From Elusimicrobiales bacterium (GTDB lineage: Bacteria > Elusimicrobiota > Elusimicrobia > Elusimicrobiales > Elusimicrobiaceae): a stretch of 43,294 nucleotides of DNA. The notes beneath the pieces were generated by a model. It saw only the letters and a list, made by a program, of their open reading frames with translations. It had not been told where the DNA came from and did not search any database. This document shows, one piece after another, positions 1 to 8,900 of this stretch. Each line of letters begins with the position of its first letter. Within the stretch, counting starts at the first letter, position 1. The translations under genes and the position numbers were made by a program. The stretch covers positions 1-43,294 of the forward strand of contig JBAZJT010000018.1 of NCBI GenBank assembly GCA_041651175.1, given 5' to 3'.

Positions 1-1051
1 TGAACCGCCCCGTAACGATAACCGCCCCCGGCGGGACGCAGTTCCAATTCACCTACGACGCCGCAGGCCGCAGAACGCGCATGGACATGGGCGTGGCGGT
101 AGCGGCGGAATATGTTTACGACGCCGCCAATCAGCTTACCGGAATAACCTACCGCCGGAAAACCGACAATGCGGTAATCGCCAGCGTCGGCTACACATAC
201 GACAATGCCGGCAACCGCGCAACCATGGCTGACGATTTCGGCAGCCACGGATTCGCTTATGACGACCTGCACCGTCTGACAAGCGCGGTACACCCGTCCA
301 GCGGCGCGCTGACGACGCAGAATGAAACTTTCGCCTACGACGCGGTAGGCAACCGCCAGTCGGATGCGGTACGCGCCGGTTACGCATACGACGCGGCGAA
401 CCGTCTGAATAGCGATTCGCTCTATACCTACAATTACGACAACAACGGCAACCTGACAACAAAAACGCGCATATCGGACAACGCGCAGACCGCATACATC
501 TACGACGCGCAGAACCGGCTTACGCAAGTAAACCTGCCGTCGGGCTACAGCGAGACGCTCCGCTACGACGCAACAGGCCGTCGCATAGCAAAAACGATAA
601 CGCACAACAGCGAGACAATCCGGGAGCAGCATTACATCTACGACGGCGAGGACATCGCATTTGTAACCGACGCCGCCGGCGCACTGAAAAGCCTGTATAC
701 GCACGGCCCCGGCACGGATGAGCCGCTGATGTTAAGAAAAGGAGCAAGCGATTATTTCTTGCTGGCGGACGGCCTTGGCAGCATAATAGCGATAGCCGAC
801 CAGACGGGAACCGTGGTAGAGCGCACGCAATATCAGGCCTACGGCAGGCCGGTGTTCAAGAACGAGGTAACCGGCAGCACAAGCAGTTGGTCGCAGACGG
901 GCAGTCTTTACAGCTACACCGCCCGGGAATGGGACGCCGAAACCGGCCTGTTCTATTACCGCGCCAGATACTACGCCCCCGACACCGGCAGATTTATCCA
1001 GAAGGACCCCATAGGCTTCAACGGCGGAGATACGAACTTGTATGCGTATGT
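1..1051 (+). repeat. Rhs core direct repeat, copy 1
   Basis: Bases 1-1051 align with 2130-3180 at a constant offset of 2129, with no insertion or deletion noticed and only scattered mismatches. Similarity stops abruptly after 'TATGCGTATGT', at the junction between Rhs core and variable tip. The left end is cut by the window edge. Such a repeat lets homologous recombination exchange tips between Rhs genes. Confidence 0.9.
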
Positions 1052-1442
1052 GTACGATAATCCGATGAACCTAACAGATTCACTCGGCTTAAGCGCTGCC
1101 GATGTGGAAAGAATTAAGAGTATTTTCAATCGAACAGTGAATAGGATGAATAGGGAGAAAAAGCGTACTAGAATTTCACCGTTGAATAACTTGATATCGA
1201 TTTTCCAAAGATTGGCACATGGGCGTTTTGGAAAACCGTATTTGTTTTGCTATGAACAGACTGATGAGCTTTTAGGTGCACTTAGGAAGGAACAGAAAAG
1301 GCAATCTTTTGATGATAAATGGGATTTTAACAATGTGAGCACCGAATTTCATGAGTATGCGGTTGCTTTGTCGCATAATCCAGTAGATCCATTTCTAAAA
1401 CTGGATCCCTATTGGAATTTACTTAGAGAGGTTAACAGATGA
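3..1442 (+). CDS. Rhs/YD-repeat toxin protein, 5'-truncated by window edge
   Basis: The reading frame is open from the first bases of the window, so the gene begins upstream. About 363 residues of tyrosine-aspartate (YD) repeats ('YDAANRL', 'YDAVGNR', 'YDNNGNLT') lead into the conserved Rhs-associated core ('YSYTAREWDAETGLFYYRARYY', split here across the 920-970 region, then 'DPIGFNGGDTNLYAYV'). The core ends near 1091 at 'DSLGL'. After that comes a 116-residue tip (1092-1439) that is clearly AT-richer than the core and resembles nothing I recognise. By family knowledge, Rhs proteins form a shell around a C-terminal toxin that is cleaved off and delivered to rivals, and the tip is the toxin. 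The stop overlaps the next start (ATGA), as expected for a toxin-immunity pair. Toxin activity is inferred from position only. Confidence 0.85.
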   Translation, partial: NRPVTITAPGGTQFQFTYDAAGRRTRMDMGVAVAAEYVYDAANQLTGITYRRKTDNAVIASVGYTYDNAGNRATMADDFGSHGFAYDDLHRLTSAVHPSSGALTTQNETFAYDAVGNRQSDAVRAGYAYDAANRLNSDSLYTYNYDNNGNLTTKTRISDNAQTAYIYDAQNRLTQVNLPSGYSETLRYDATGRRIAKTITHNSETIREQHYIYDGEDIAFVTDAAGALKSLYTHGPGTDEPLMLRKGASDYFLLADGLGSIIAIADQTGTVVERTQYQAYGRPVFKNEVTGSTSSWSQTGSLYSYTAREWDAETGLFYYRARYYAPDTGRFIQKDPIGFNGGDTNLYAYVYDNPMNLTDSLGLSAADVERIKSIFNRTVNRMNREKKRTRISPLNNLISIFQRLAHGRFGKPYLFCYEQTDELLGALRKEQKRQSFDDKWDFNNVSTEFHEYAVALSHNPVDPFLKLDPYWNLLREVNR

Positions 1443-1762
1443 TAACTAAAAAAATCTTGTTTTTTTCAAACTTAGTAAGTGCGATTACAAGTGTTTTGTG
1501 CTTGTGTTTTGTGCTTTACGCCGGTCCATACATAATTAGATATCCAGGTTTCATATTTAAGAAATTGCTGGACAGCAACACTGGCAGTATAGCAGAACTG
1601 TTGCCAGAAACTGTTAGAAGGATGGATGCTTTACATTCATCTTCTGTATATTTTGTGGGAATCGTGATGGCAGAATTAATGATAATCGTTGGCATATCCT
1701 GTATGAATGTTTTTTTAGTGCATCGCTCATATCAGGAGGCCAGTAGAGATGAGAGGCAATAA
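1439..1762 (+). CDS. Small membrane protein, candidate immunity protein to Rhs tip 1
   Basis: This 107-aa protein has two hydrophobic segments, near residues 8-30 and 72-92, so it is probably an inner-membrane protein. It is AT-rich like the toxin tip before it and unlike the Rhs core. It overlaps the Rhs stop codon by four bases (ATGA), which indicates translational coupling. In polymorphic-toxin loci the gene directly after the Rhs tip normally encodes the cognate immunity protein. A membrane-bound immunity protein would suit a toxin acting at the membrane or in the periplasm. I recognise no named immunity family; function rests on position alone. Confidence 0.6.
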   Translation: MITKKILFFSNLVSAITSVLCLCFVLYAGPYIIRYPGFIFKKLLDSNTGSIAELLPETVRRMDALHSSSVYFVGIVMAELMIIVGISCMNVFLVHRSYQEASRDERQ

Positions 1763-1765
1763 ATC

Positions 1766-3706
1766 ATGGGTGAGCGATTATCAGCGATAAGAAGAACTGA
1801 CACGTTAAGTTGGGTTGCTTGCGCTGTTAATTGCGCGAAAGGCAACAGTTTCGCGTTCGGCTACGATATCTTGGGCCGGCCGGCATCCGCGACTGGCCCC
1901 GACGGTCAGACGGCCTACGGCTACGACCTTGCAAACAATCTCACGAGCATAGAGGACCCGCGGACAAAGTTGCAATTCGGCTACAACGCGGCGGGAAGGG
2001 TAACGGCAACAAGCGCGCAGGACAAGATTGCAAACCTCGGCGGCGCGTTCACCTACACATACGACGCCGCCGGGAACCGGCTGGCGATGACGGCCTCCGG
2101 CTACACCTGGAGCTACAGTTACGACGCGCTGAACCGCCCCGTAACGATAACCGCCCCCGGCGGGACGCAGTTCCAGTTCACCTACGACGCGGCAGGAAGG
2201 CGCACGCGCATGGACATGGGCGCCGCTGTCGCCGCGGATTACGTCTACGACGCGGCAAACCAGCTTACCGGAATAACCTACCGCCGCAAAGCCGACAATG
2301 CGGTAATCGCGCAGGTTGGCTACACATACGACAATGCCGGCAACCGCGCAACCATGGCTGACGATTTCGGCAGCCACGGATTCGCTTATGACGACCTGCA
2401 CCGTCTGACAAGCGCGGTACACCCGTCCAGCGGTGCGCTGACGACGCAGTCCGAGACCTTCGCCTACGACGCGGTCGGTAACCGCATGCAGGACGCGGTC
2501 CGCGCCGGTTACGCCTATGACGCGGCGAACCGTCTGAATAGCGATTCGCTCTATACCTACAATTACGACAACAACGGCAACCTGACAACAAAAACGCGCA
2601 CATCGGACAACGCGCAGACCGCATACATCTACGACGCGCAGAACCGCCTTACGCAAGTAAACCTGCCGTCGGGCTACAGCGAGACGCTCCGCTACGACGC
2701 GACAGGCCGGAGAATCGCAAAAACGATAACGCACAACGGCGAAACAATTCGCGAACAGCATTACATCTACGACGGCGAGGACATCGCATTTGTAACCGAC
2801 GCTGCCGGCGCGTTGAAAAGCCTGTATACGCACGGTCCCGGCACCGACGAGCCGCTGATGTTAAGAAAAGGCGCAAGCGATTATTACCTCCTTGCCGACG
2901 GCCTTGGTAGCATAATCGCCATCGCCGACCAGACCGGGAGCATCGCAGAGCGCGCGCAATATCAGGCATATGGCAGACCGGTGTTCAGAAACGAGGTAAC
3001 CGGCAGCACAAGCAGTTGGTCGCAGACGGGCAGTCTTTACAGCTACACCGCCCGGGAATGGGACGCCGAAACCGGACTGTTCTATTACCGCGCCAGATAC
3101 TACGCCCCCGACATAGGCCGTTTCATCCAAAAAGACCCCATAGGCTTCAACGGCGGCGATACAAATTTGTATGCGTATGTCGGGAATAGACCTAATAGAT
3201 ACATTGACCCCACGGGTTTAGTTCGCTGGGGTGATTTGGGCAATGCTTCTTTGGGGGCGGTTTCAAATGCTGCTGGTATAATCGGTGGAGCGGCTACTAT
3301 TAGCGCATTTGGGTGGACTGGCATAGCTGGTATTACAGGTGGGGCCATCGCTTTGAAATCCGCTTATGGCTTGGGAGCAAATTTAGGCTTAATGGGGGAA
3401 GCCTTGTTGGATATGGACCCGACGTTTAAAGGCAGTTTGCTTGGGGAATTGGCGTATTTATATGACCCATGCAACAAAAGTTTGCAAAATCTCGCAACGG
3501 CAGCGGATCTTGGCATAGATTTACTGGGGTTGCAAGTGCCCAAGTATGTGACTATCCCAAATAAATATTGGGGAGGTGTGAGATTACTAGGCGGCGGCAA
3601 GATGGGAGATGTTTTTTACGGGCAAAAGGCGTTGGATGTGCTTGGTGGTGGTCAAGCGGTTAATGCAGCATTAATAGAAACTCGAGGCCACAAACAGAGG
3701 AGGTAG
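1766..3706 (+). CDS. Second Rhs/YD-repeat protein (orphan cassette) with a different tip
   Basis: This 646-aa frame starts 'MGERLSAIRRTDTLSWVAC', has no signal peptide and lacks the N-terminal part of a full Rhs protein. It begins partway into the YD-repeat region, as displaced ('orphan') Rhs cassettes do. The core repeats that of the preceding gene almost exactly and ends at 'YIDPTGL' (about 3219). The 161-residue tip (3220-3703) has a Gly/Ala-rich hydrophobic stretch ('GAVSNAAGIIGGAATISAFG') and then a moderately polar end. It is unrelated to tip 1. Whether the frame is translated is uncertain; it may be a silent store of a spare toxin tip that becomes active after recombination into the upstream gene. 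Confidence 0.75.
   Translation: MGERLSAIRRTDTLSWVACAVNCAKGNSFAFGYDILGRPASATGPDGQTAYGYDLANNLTSIEDPRTKLQFGYNAAGRVTATSAQDKIANLGGAFTYTYDAAGNRLAMTASGYTWSYSYDALNRPVTITAPGGTQFQFTYDAAGRRTRMDMGAAVAADYVYDAANQLTGITYRRKADNAVIAQVGYTYDNAGNRATMADDFGSHGFAYDDLHRLTSAVHPSSGALTTQSETFAYDAVGNRMQDAVRAGYAYDAANRLNSDSLYTYNYDNNGNLTTKTRTSDNAQTAYIYDAQNRLTQVNLPSGYSETLRYDATGRRIAKTITHNGETIREQHYIYDGEDIAFVTDAAGALKSLYTHGPGTDEPLMLRKGASDYYLLADGLGSIIAIADQTGSIAERAQYQAYGRPVFRNEVTGSTSSWSQTGSLYSYTAREWDAETGLFYYRARYYAPDIGRFIQKDPIGFNGGDTNLYAYVGNRPNRYIDPTGLVRWGDLGNASLGAVSNAAGIIGGAATISAFGWTGIAGITGGAIALKSAYGLGANLGLMGEALLDMDPTFKGSLLGELAYLYDPCNKSLQNLATAADLGIDLLGLQVPKYVTIPNKYWGGVRLLGGGKMGDVFYGQKALDVLGGGQAVNAALIETRGHKQRR
1773..1864 (+). repeat. 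92-bp Rhs cassette-start repeat, copy 1
   Basis: By eye, 82 of 92 bases match 5069-5160 without gaps. It lies directly after the immunity gene of the first module and marks the point where a new Rhs cassette begins. Confidence 0.8.
2130..3180 (+). repeat. Rhs core direct repeat, copy 2
   Basis: Partner of 1-1051, in the same orientation and at the same frame. The copies differ at scattered bases, many of them third positions, for example where copy 1 reads 'GTGGTAGAGCGC' and copy 2 reads 'AGCATCGCAGAGCGC'. This indicates drift after duplication. Confidence 0.9.
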
Positions 3707-3707
3707 T

Positions 3708-4037
3708 ATGATGCGGTTGCAGGAATTTTCGGAAAAGCATTTCTGTATTAGCGTAGAGGTGATGCATCCCGCGATATTTTCGACTATTGGAATTTTCGTG
3801 GGAAAGATAGCACTTGAAGTAATTACCCAACTAGGAAATATACACTTAAAATCCGAGACGAATATATTCACTTGGGTGATAATTTTCTCTCTGGCCGCGG
3901 GCGGTTTATCGTCATTGTGGATACTAAAGCCGCGTCTAAAAATGGGTGTGGCTGATAAACTGTTCTATTTTTTGCACGCGGGAGTATATTTTGCTTTGGC
4001 ACTCTATGGTGTGATTGTGGAGATATGCTATCGCTAA
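3708..4037 (+). CDS. Small membrane protein, candidate immunity protein to Rhs tip 2
   Basis: This 109-aa AT-rich protein has three hydrophobic stretches, roughly residues 20-42, 53-71 and 84-106. It starts two bases after the Rhs stop codon, behind the Shine-Dalgarno sequence 'GGAGG' at 3699-3703. A second ATG follows directly at 3711 and could also serve as the start. Position after the tip makes it the candidate immunity protein for tip 2. It has no visible similarity to the immunity candidate of tip 1, as expected for unrelated toxins. The family is not recognised. Confidence 0.6.
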   Translation: MMRLQEFSEKHFCISVEVMHPAIFSTIGIFVGKIALEVITQLGNIHLKSETNIFTWVIIFSLAAGGLSSLWILKPRLKMGVADKLFYFLHAGVYFALALYGVIVEICYR

Positions 4038-4080
4038 GATGTTATTACCTGAATAGAGTCGACTGGATGGAAATGCGCTA

Positions 4081-4464
4081 ATGGAACGCAAGAGAACAGC
4101 AATTTTAAGTTTACTTGTCGCGGCACTGTTAACCGCGCCGTATCTTCACGCCCGGACTCTGCCCAAATCTCCCACGCCCGAGACGTGCCAGTTGCCTTCC
4201 ACGGAGGCTCCGTCGGACTGTCCGCGGTGCTACGACGAGGTGTCGGGCGGCGTTTCCGTCAGCGGCGATCCGGCGGTCTATGTCCCCAACTTCGCCGGGC
4301 CGGTGGATTTCCGGGTGTTCTACCTCAGCGAGAATTATGACATCGGCGACATCGGCAGGTCGTGGCGGACAAGAATATTTCAGATTAGAAATAGTGAAGG
4401 GAAGCCTATTTTTAGATTGGATGCTGATAAACGGGGATACATTATCGTCGGTGGCCTGAGATGA
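4081..4464 (+). pseudogene. N-terminal fragment of an Rhs protein joined to a short foreign tail
   Basis: This 127-aa frame begins with a signal peptide (about residues 1-25) and continues with a Cys-containing, GC-rich segment typical of the N-terminus of secreted Rhs/YD proteins ('GPVDFRVFYLSENYDIGDIG', then 'SWRTRI'). From about 4373 the base composition turns AT-rich and the protein ends within 30 residues ('SEGKPIFRLDADKRGY'). No YD repeats or core are present. The simplest reading is a deletion that fused an Rhs beginning to the last residues of a toxin tip, because an immunity-like gene follows. The tail could alternatively be part of the native N-terminal domain cut by a premature stop. 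Confidence 0.55.
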
Positions 4465-4510
4465 AACTACATAGGCCATGGGATGGTAGACTCTAAAATA
4501 GGGGAGCGCT

Positions 4511-5032
4511 ATGAAAACGATAACAGTAGGTGGTTTTATGCAAGAGATGTCACACCAAAAAGCCGAACAATTGATACACATTTTTCAAGGGTTGTGTACT
4601 ACAAAAAGAAAAGTGTTGTTTTTGACACAGTTACCGAGTGATTTAAAATCCAAAGTGTTTCAAAAGGTTGAATACAGTTCCTATAAAAATTGGCAAATTG
4701 GAATCATTGAAGTAAATGTATCCGGGGCAGATGACCTAATCCAGCGGTTGTGGAGTTGGTCATTTGGAACCCCCTTATTTTTTATTATTACCGATACTAT
4801 ATCCAGTGACGTTTTAGCAATAGCCAAGAACTGTGTTGATGATATTAGAAAAAATTTCAGGCAACGGCTTATTAGTTTTTTTAGAGGAGATGCTTATTCA
4901 TTTTACTCTTCTGTTTTTTTAAAGCAGTTTGCCCTAGTGTTCGAAATGGGGCATGATGGTGAGACTTTAGAGATACATACAATTCAAAAAAATCCCAAGT
5001 TCGAAGAAATTCTAAATGGTTTATTAGGGTAA
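4511..5032 (+). CDS. Unrecognised 173-aa soluble protein, candidate immunity protein of the third Rhs module
   Basis: The protein is AT-rich, rich in Phe and Lys and has no signal peptide or clear membrane segment, so it is probably cytoplasmic. The start is supported by 'GGGGAG' at 4501-4506. It follows the Rhs N-terminal fragment and precedes another Rhs remnant, the same order (tip, immunity gene, Rhs leader segment) as in the upstream module. I therefore infer an immunity role that survived loss of its toxin. No family is recognised; it could equally be an unrelated cargo gene. Confidence 0.5.
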   Translation: MKTITVGGFMQEMSHQKAEQLIHIFQGLCTTKRKVLFLTQLPSDLKSKVFQKVEYSSYKNWQIGIIEVNVSGADDLIQRLWSWSFGTPLFFIITDTISSDVLAIAKNCVDDIRKNFRQRLISFFRGDAYSFYSSVFLKQFALVFEMGHDGETLEIHTIQKNPKFEEILNGLLG

Positions 5033-5223
5033 TGGAAACAAAAAAGGGAATGAAAGGCATTAGGCGCAAGCGATTATCATCGATAAAAAGAACTGACCCG
5101 TTAAGTTGGGTTGCTTGCGTTGCTAATTGCGCGAAAGGCGGCAGTTTCACGTTTGGCTGCAATGGCAAGGGTATCTCCGCAGTATTAGATTTCAGATTGA
5201 TTGGCGGTGTATATGGCAAATAA
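5032..5223 (+). pseudogene. Remnant of an Rhs cassette beginning
   Basis: The 63-codon frame starts in a TAATG overlap with the preceding stop. Residues 15-45 ('RLSSIKRTDPLSWVACVANC' and onward to 'FTFGCNG') match the start of the second Rhs gene ('RLSAIRRTDTLSWVACAVNC'). After that point the Rhs similarity ends and the frame runs into the rhodanese gene, whose start it overlaps by 11 bases. It is best seen as the scar of a third Rhs cassette whose core and tip have been deleted. A translated 63-aa product is possible but unsupported. Confidence 0.6.
5069..5160 (+). repeat. 92-bp Rhs cassette-start repeat, copy 2
   Basis: Partner of 1773-1864. It lies after the third module's immunity candidate and is followed by non-Rhs sequence, so the rest of its cassette is missing. 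Confidence 0.8.
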
Positions 5224-5965
5224 TGGCAGGATGCTGATAAGCATGGCGGCAATATCGCTTGCGTGTCCGGTTTTGGTTGCCCGCGCAGCGGAGGTGAAGT
5301 ATATCTCCTGCGATGAGCTTTCGGCGGTTATGTCCGGCGGCGCGGCGACCCCCATAGTGGCCGATGTGCGTGCGCGGGCGGATTACGGCATGGGGCATAT
5401 AAAAGGCGCGGTATCCGCGCCGTTCAACCAGGTAACCTCCGCCGGGTGGCCGAAAACGGCGGACATTGTTGTTTATTGCGCGGGCGTGGGTTGTCCGCTG
5501 AGCGCAAACTGCGCCGCCCTGCTGGAGCGCGCGGGCTACGCGTCGGTCCGCGTGCTCAAGGGAGGATATGCCGACTGGAAAGCGCGCGGATATCCTGTAG
5601 AAGGGGATAGCGGCGCGGCGGCGCAAAAGACGGTCTGCGGCGCAATACAGCCTGCGGAGCTGTATGCGATAATCAAATCTTCGCCCGCCGCCGTAACCGT
5701 GCTGGACATCCGGCCCGATATGGAATATCGGGCGGGGCATATAGCCGGCGCGCGCAACGCGCCGCTTGAGGAGATTTTGAAGGCGTTCCCTGCGGTTCAG
5801 CAGGGGAGCGAGATTGTGCTTGCGGACAGGCAGCCGTCGCGGACCCAACAGGCATGCGAGGCGGCGGCAAAGGCGGGGATTCGGGCTAAACTGCTTAGCG
5901 GCGGCCCGGCGGTGTGGAATGCGCTGGGGTATCCGTTAAGCGCGGGAGCGGGGGATGGAAAATAA
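5213..5965 (+). CDS. Periplasmic protein with two rhodanese-like domains
   Basis: A hydrophobic leader ('MLISMAAISLACPVLVARA') predicts export. Domain 1 (about residues 25-115) is a rhodanese with an active-site-like loop 'YCAGVGCP', where the first Cys would carry the persulfide. Domain 2 (about 140-245) keeps the fold signature ('VLDIRPDMEYRAGHIAGARN') but has 'LADRQPSR' in place of the Cys loop, so it should be catalytically dead. Tandem rhodaneses with one active half are common. I chose the ATG at 5213; a TTG at 5201 and ATGs at 5231 and 5243 are alternatives. The 3' end overlaps the giant secreted protein gene by 11 bases, which implies co-translation. Its substrate and its link to the secreted protein are unknown. 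Confidence 0.8.
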   Translation: MANNGRMLISMAAISLACPVLVARAAEVKYISCDELSAVMSGGAATPIVADVRARADYGMGHIKGAVSAPFNQVTSAGWPKTADIVVYCAGVGCPLSANCAALLERAGYASVRVLKGGYADWKARGYPVEGDSGAAAQKTVCGAIQPAELYAIIKSSPAAVTVLDIRPDMEYRAGHIAGARNAPLEEILKAFPAVQQGSEIVLADRQPSRTQQACEAAAKAGIRAKLLSGGPAVWNALGYPLSAGAGDGK

Positions 5966-8900
5966 AAAATTCTCCATATTAAAGCTGTCTGCATGGCTGG
6001 CGCTGGCACTCGCGGCATTGCCGACGTGTCCGGGAATCGCTGTGTCCGGGACGGTGTGCGCGGTTGTAAATTTGCAGCTTAACCAGGAGGCCGCGTTGGA
6101 GCGGGAAGGCTTCATAGCCAAGCTGACGCTGACCAACAGCCTTGGCGACCTGCCGCTGAGCAATCTGCGCATAGATGTCGCCATAACCGATGCGGATGGC
6201 AACGCGGCGGACTCGCTGTTTTATTCCCGGGTTACGGATTTGCAGGGAGTGGGCGCGGTGGACGGGACGGGGCTGGTGCAGCCGTCGGCCAGCGCGGCGG
6301 TGCAGTGGCTGATAGTGCCTTCGCCAGGGGCGGGCGGCGGGGCGGCAGGCGGGGCAAAATACAATGTAAAGGCGCAGATGACATACAACACCGGCGGCGT
6401 CGCGCGGGTTACCACCACTTTCCCGGTTATAATCACGGTCAAGCCGCAGCCGCTTATACGGCTGGAGTATGTGCTTCCGTTCGAGGTATTCGGCGACGAA
6501 CCGCTGACGCCGGAGGTCGCCGAATCCACAGTTCCGTTCTATCTGGGGGTGCGGGCGGTGAACGCGGGGTCCGGCACGGCGGTGAATTTCAGCATAGATT
6601 CGGCGCAGCCGGTCATAATGGATTCCAAGCAGGGACTGCCGGTGAATTTCATGATTGCAAATGCCTGGCTGCCCGGCGGCCAGCCGGCGGACAAGACGCT
6701 CAAAATCAACTTCGGCAATATCGCGCCGAATGTCAGCGCAATGGCGGCGTGGAGCATGGTCGCCTCCCTTTCCGGCAGGTTCACCAGTTTCGGCGCAAGC
6801 TTCACACACAGCGCCGCGCTGGGTGGGGCGCTGACCTCGCTGATAGACAGCGCCAGCACCTACACGCTTATCAAGGACGTTCTCGCAGACATGCCGGGGC
6901 GGGATTCGCAATTTGATTTTCTGATAAACAAAACAACGCCGCGCGAACAGATGGAAATTCTGCTTGCCTCCGGCCAGGATATCCAACCGGAATATGTGAT
7001 GGAATCGGACCGCGCAGGCCTTTCGCCCGTGACCAACGTGCCGGCGCATCTGAACGGGACGCTTTCCGGTTCCAATGCGGTGCTGCATCTGGTCTATGAC
7101 GCCGGCGTTTCAACCGGCGTCTGGATTCACGCATCGGTGCCGGCGCCGGCGGGCGGGCAGGCCGATATAGCCTCCGCCATGCGCGCAAACGGAAGCGTGA
7201 TCAATCCCCGCGACATATGGGTAAGCAGGCATTTTGACAAGGCCTCGCTCTCGTATGTTTACCGGCTGCATATACTGGATTATGTGACGGAAGCCGCCCC
7301 GGATTATGCAATAACCTTCAATGCTTCTTTGCTGGATATGCCGCCTTCCGCAGTGGCGGATTTGTCGGCGGATGTGTCCGCCGGGGGCGTTGCGTTGCGC
7401 TGGACGGCTTCCGGCGAGGACGGTGCTGCCGGCGCCATTTACAACGGGAAAATAGCGGTGTTCCGCTCCACTGACACTGCGGCGGCGCCGCAGGCCGGCG
7501 CGGCGAACGTGGTTATATCCACCACGGTTCAGCCCGGCGCAGCGCAGTATTACGTTTTGGGCGATTTGCTGGGCAATGCCGCCTACCAAGCGCAGGTGTG
7601 GATGGCCGATGCGAGAGGCAATTATTCCGGTCCGTCCAACAAGGCGGTGTTTTTTACATATGCAAGGCAGCCATCGGATGTAGCGGTTTCGTCGGTTGCC
7701 ACCACGGGGTTTTCGCTGGAATGGATAAACAGCGCCAATTTGCCGGGCGCGCAATACAGGGTAAAAGTTTCCTCGCAAGCGGGCGATGCGGGGTCGGAAA
7801 GCGGCTTTGCGGCCGATATAACTTCGTACACCTGCTCCGGTCTTGCGCCGGATGTTGATTACACGGCGTCGATACAGCCGCGGGATTTGGAAGGCCGCCT
7901 GTCGCCTTATTCCGACGCGGCGCATGTGACCACGTTGGCGAATGCTCCGGCTGCGGCGGATGCGCCGATTATAAACGTGGCGACCGGTTCCGTCGCAATA
8001 GCATGGAATGCAAACGGCAATCCGGCCCGGACTTTGTACCTTGTGCAGGCATCCACTGCGCCGGATTTCTCCGGGATAGCGGCTTCGGCGTCAGTGAGCG
8101 GCTCCTCTGCGGCGCTGGACAATCTCCTGCCGAACAGGATGTATACGGCAAGATCTGCGGCCATAAACGGCGCAGGAATGCGCAGCGCTTTCGCCACGAT
8201 TGGCTCCACTGTCACTCTGGCCGCAATGCCGGCTTCGGCTTTGTTTACGGGTGTTTCCAGTGTTACGGCTTCGGTTTCATGGGACTCCGGCGGCAATCCG
8301 TACGATACCTTGTATCATCTGGATATTTCCACTTCGCCGGATTTCCTGCCGGTTGCCGGTTCGTCCGACGTTCTGCATGAAGGATTTACGTTTGCGGGTC
8401 TGGCGCCCGCCACCACTTATTTCGCACGGGTGAGGGCGGAAAACCGCGCCGGAGTTCCGACGGATTTTGCCGCCGCCATTTCAACAGTAACAGGCAAATC
8501 TTACGGTATGACCATAGCTTCGTTCTCGCCGCAATCGGGACCTATAGGGACGGTGTTTGCTCTGGCTGGGGGCGGGTTTGGGGCGTATAACGGGTCAAAG
8601 ACGGTTGTTCTGATAGGCGGGGCGACGGCGCAGCTTTCGCTGTGGAACGGGACTACGATACAGGGGACCATTCCCGGCACGCTTGCGGCGGGGACTTATA
8701 CCGTGGTCGCCCAGCGGATTTACACCAGCAGCGCGGATGTTTCCAATGCGGTGTCGTTCACCGTTACCACGCCTTCCGTGTACGGGGTGTCACCGTCTTC
8801 CGGGCCGATAGGGCAGACATTTGTTCTGGCCGGCGCGGAATTCGGGCAGTATGCCGGTTCGCTGACGCGCGTTTTGATTGGCGGGGCCACATGCCCGCTT

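Noticed and set aside
1805..2833. A 342-codon open frame on the minus strand opposite the Rhs core
   Set aside because: It lies wholly antisense to the YD repeats, whose biased codons keep the opposite strand open. Its protein is low-complexity and has no family signature.
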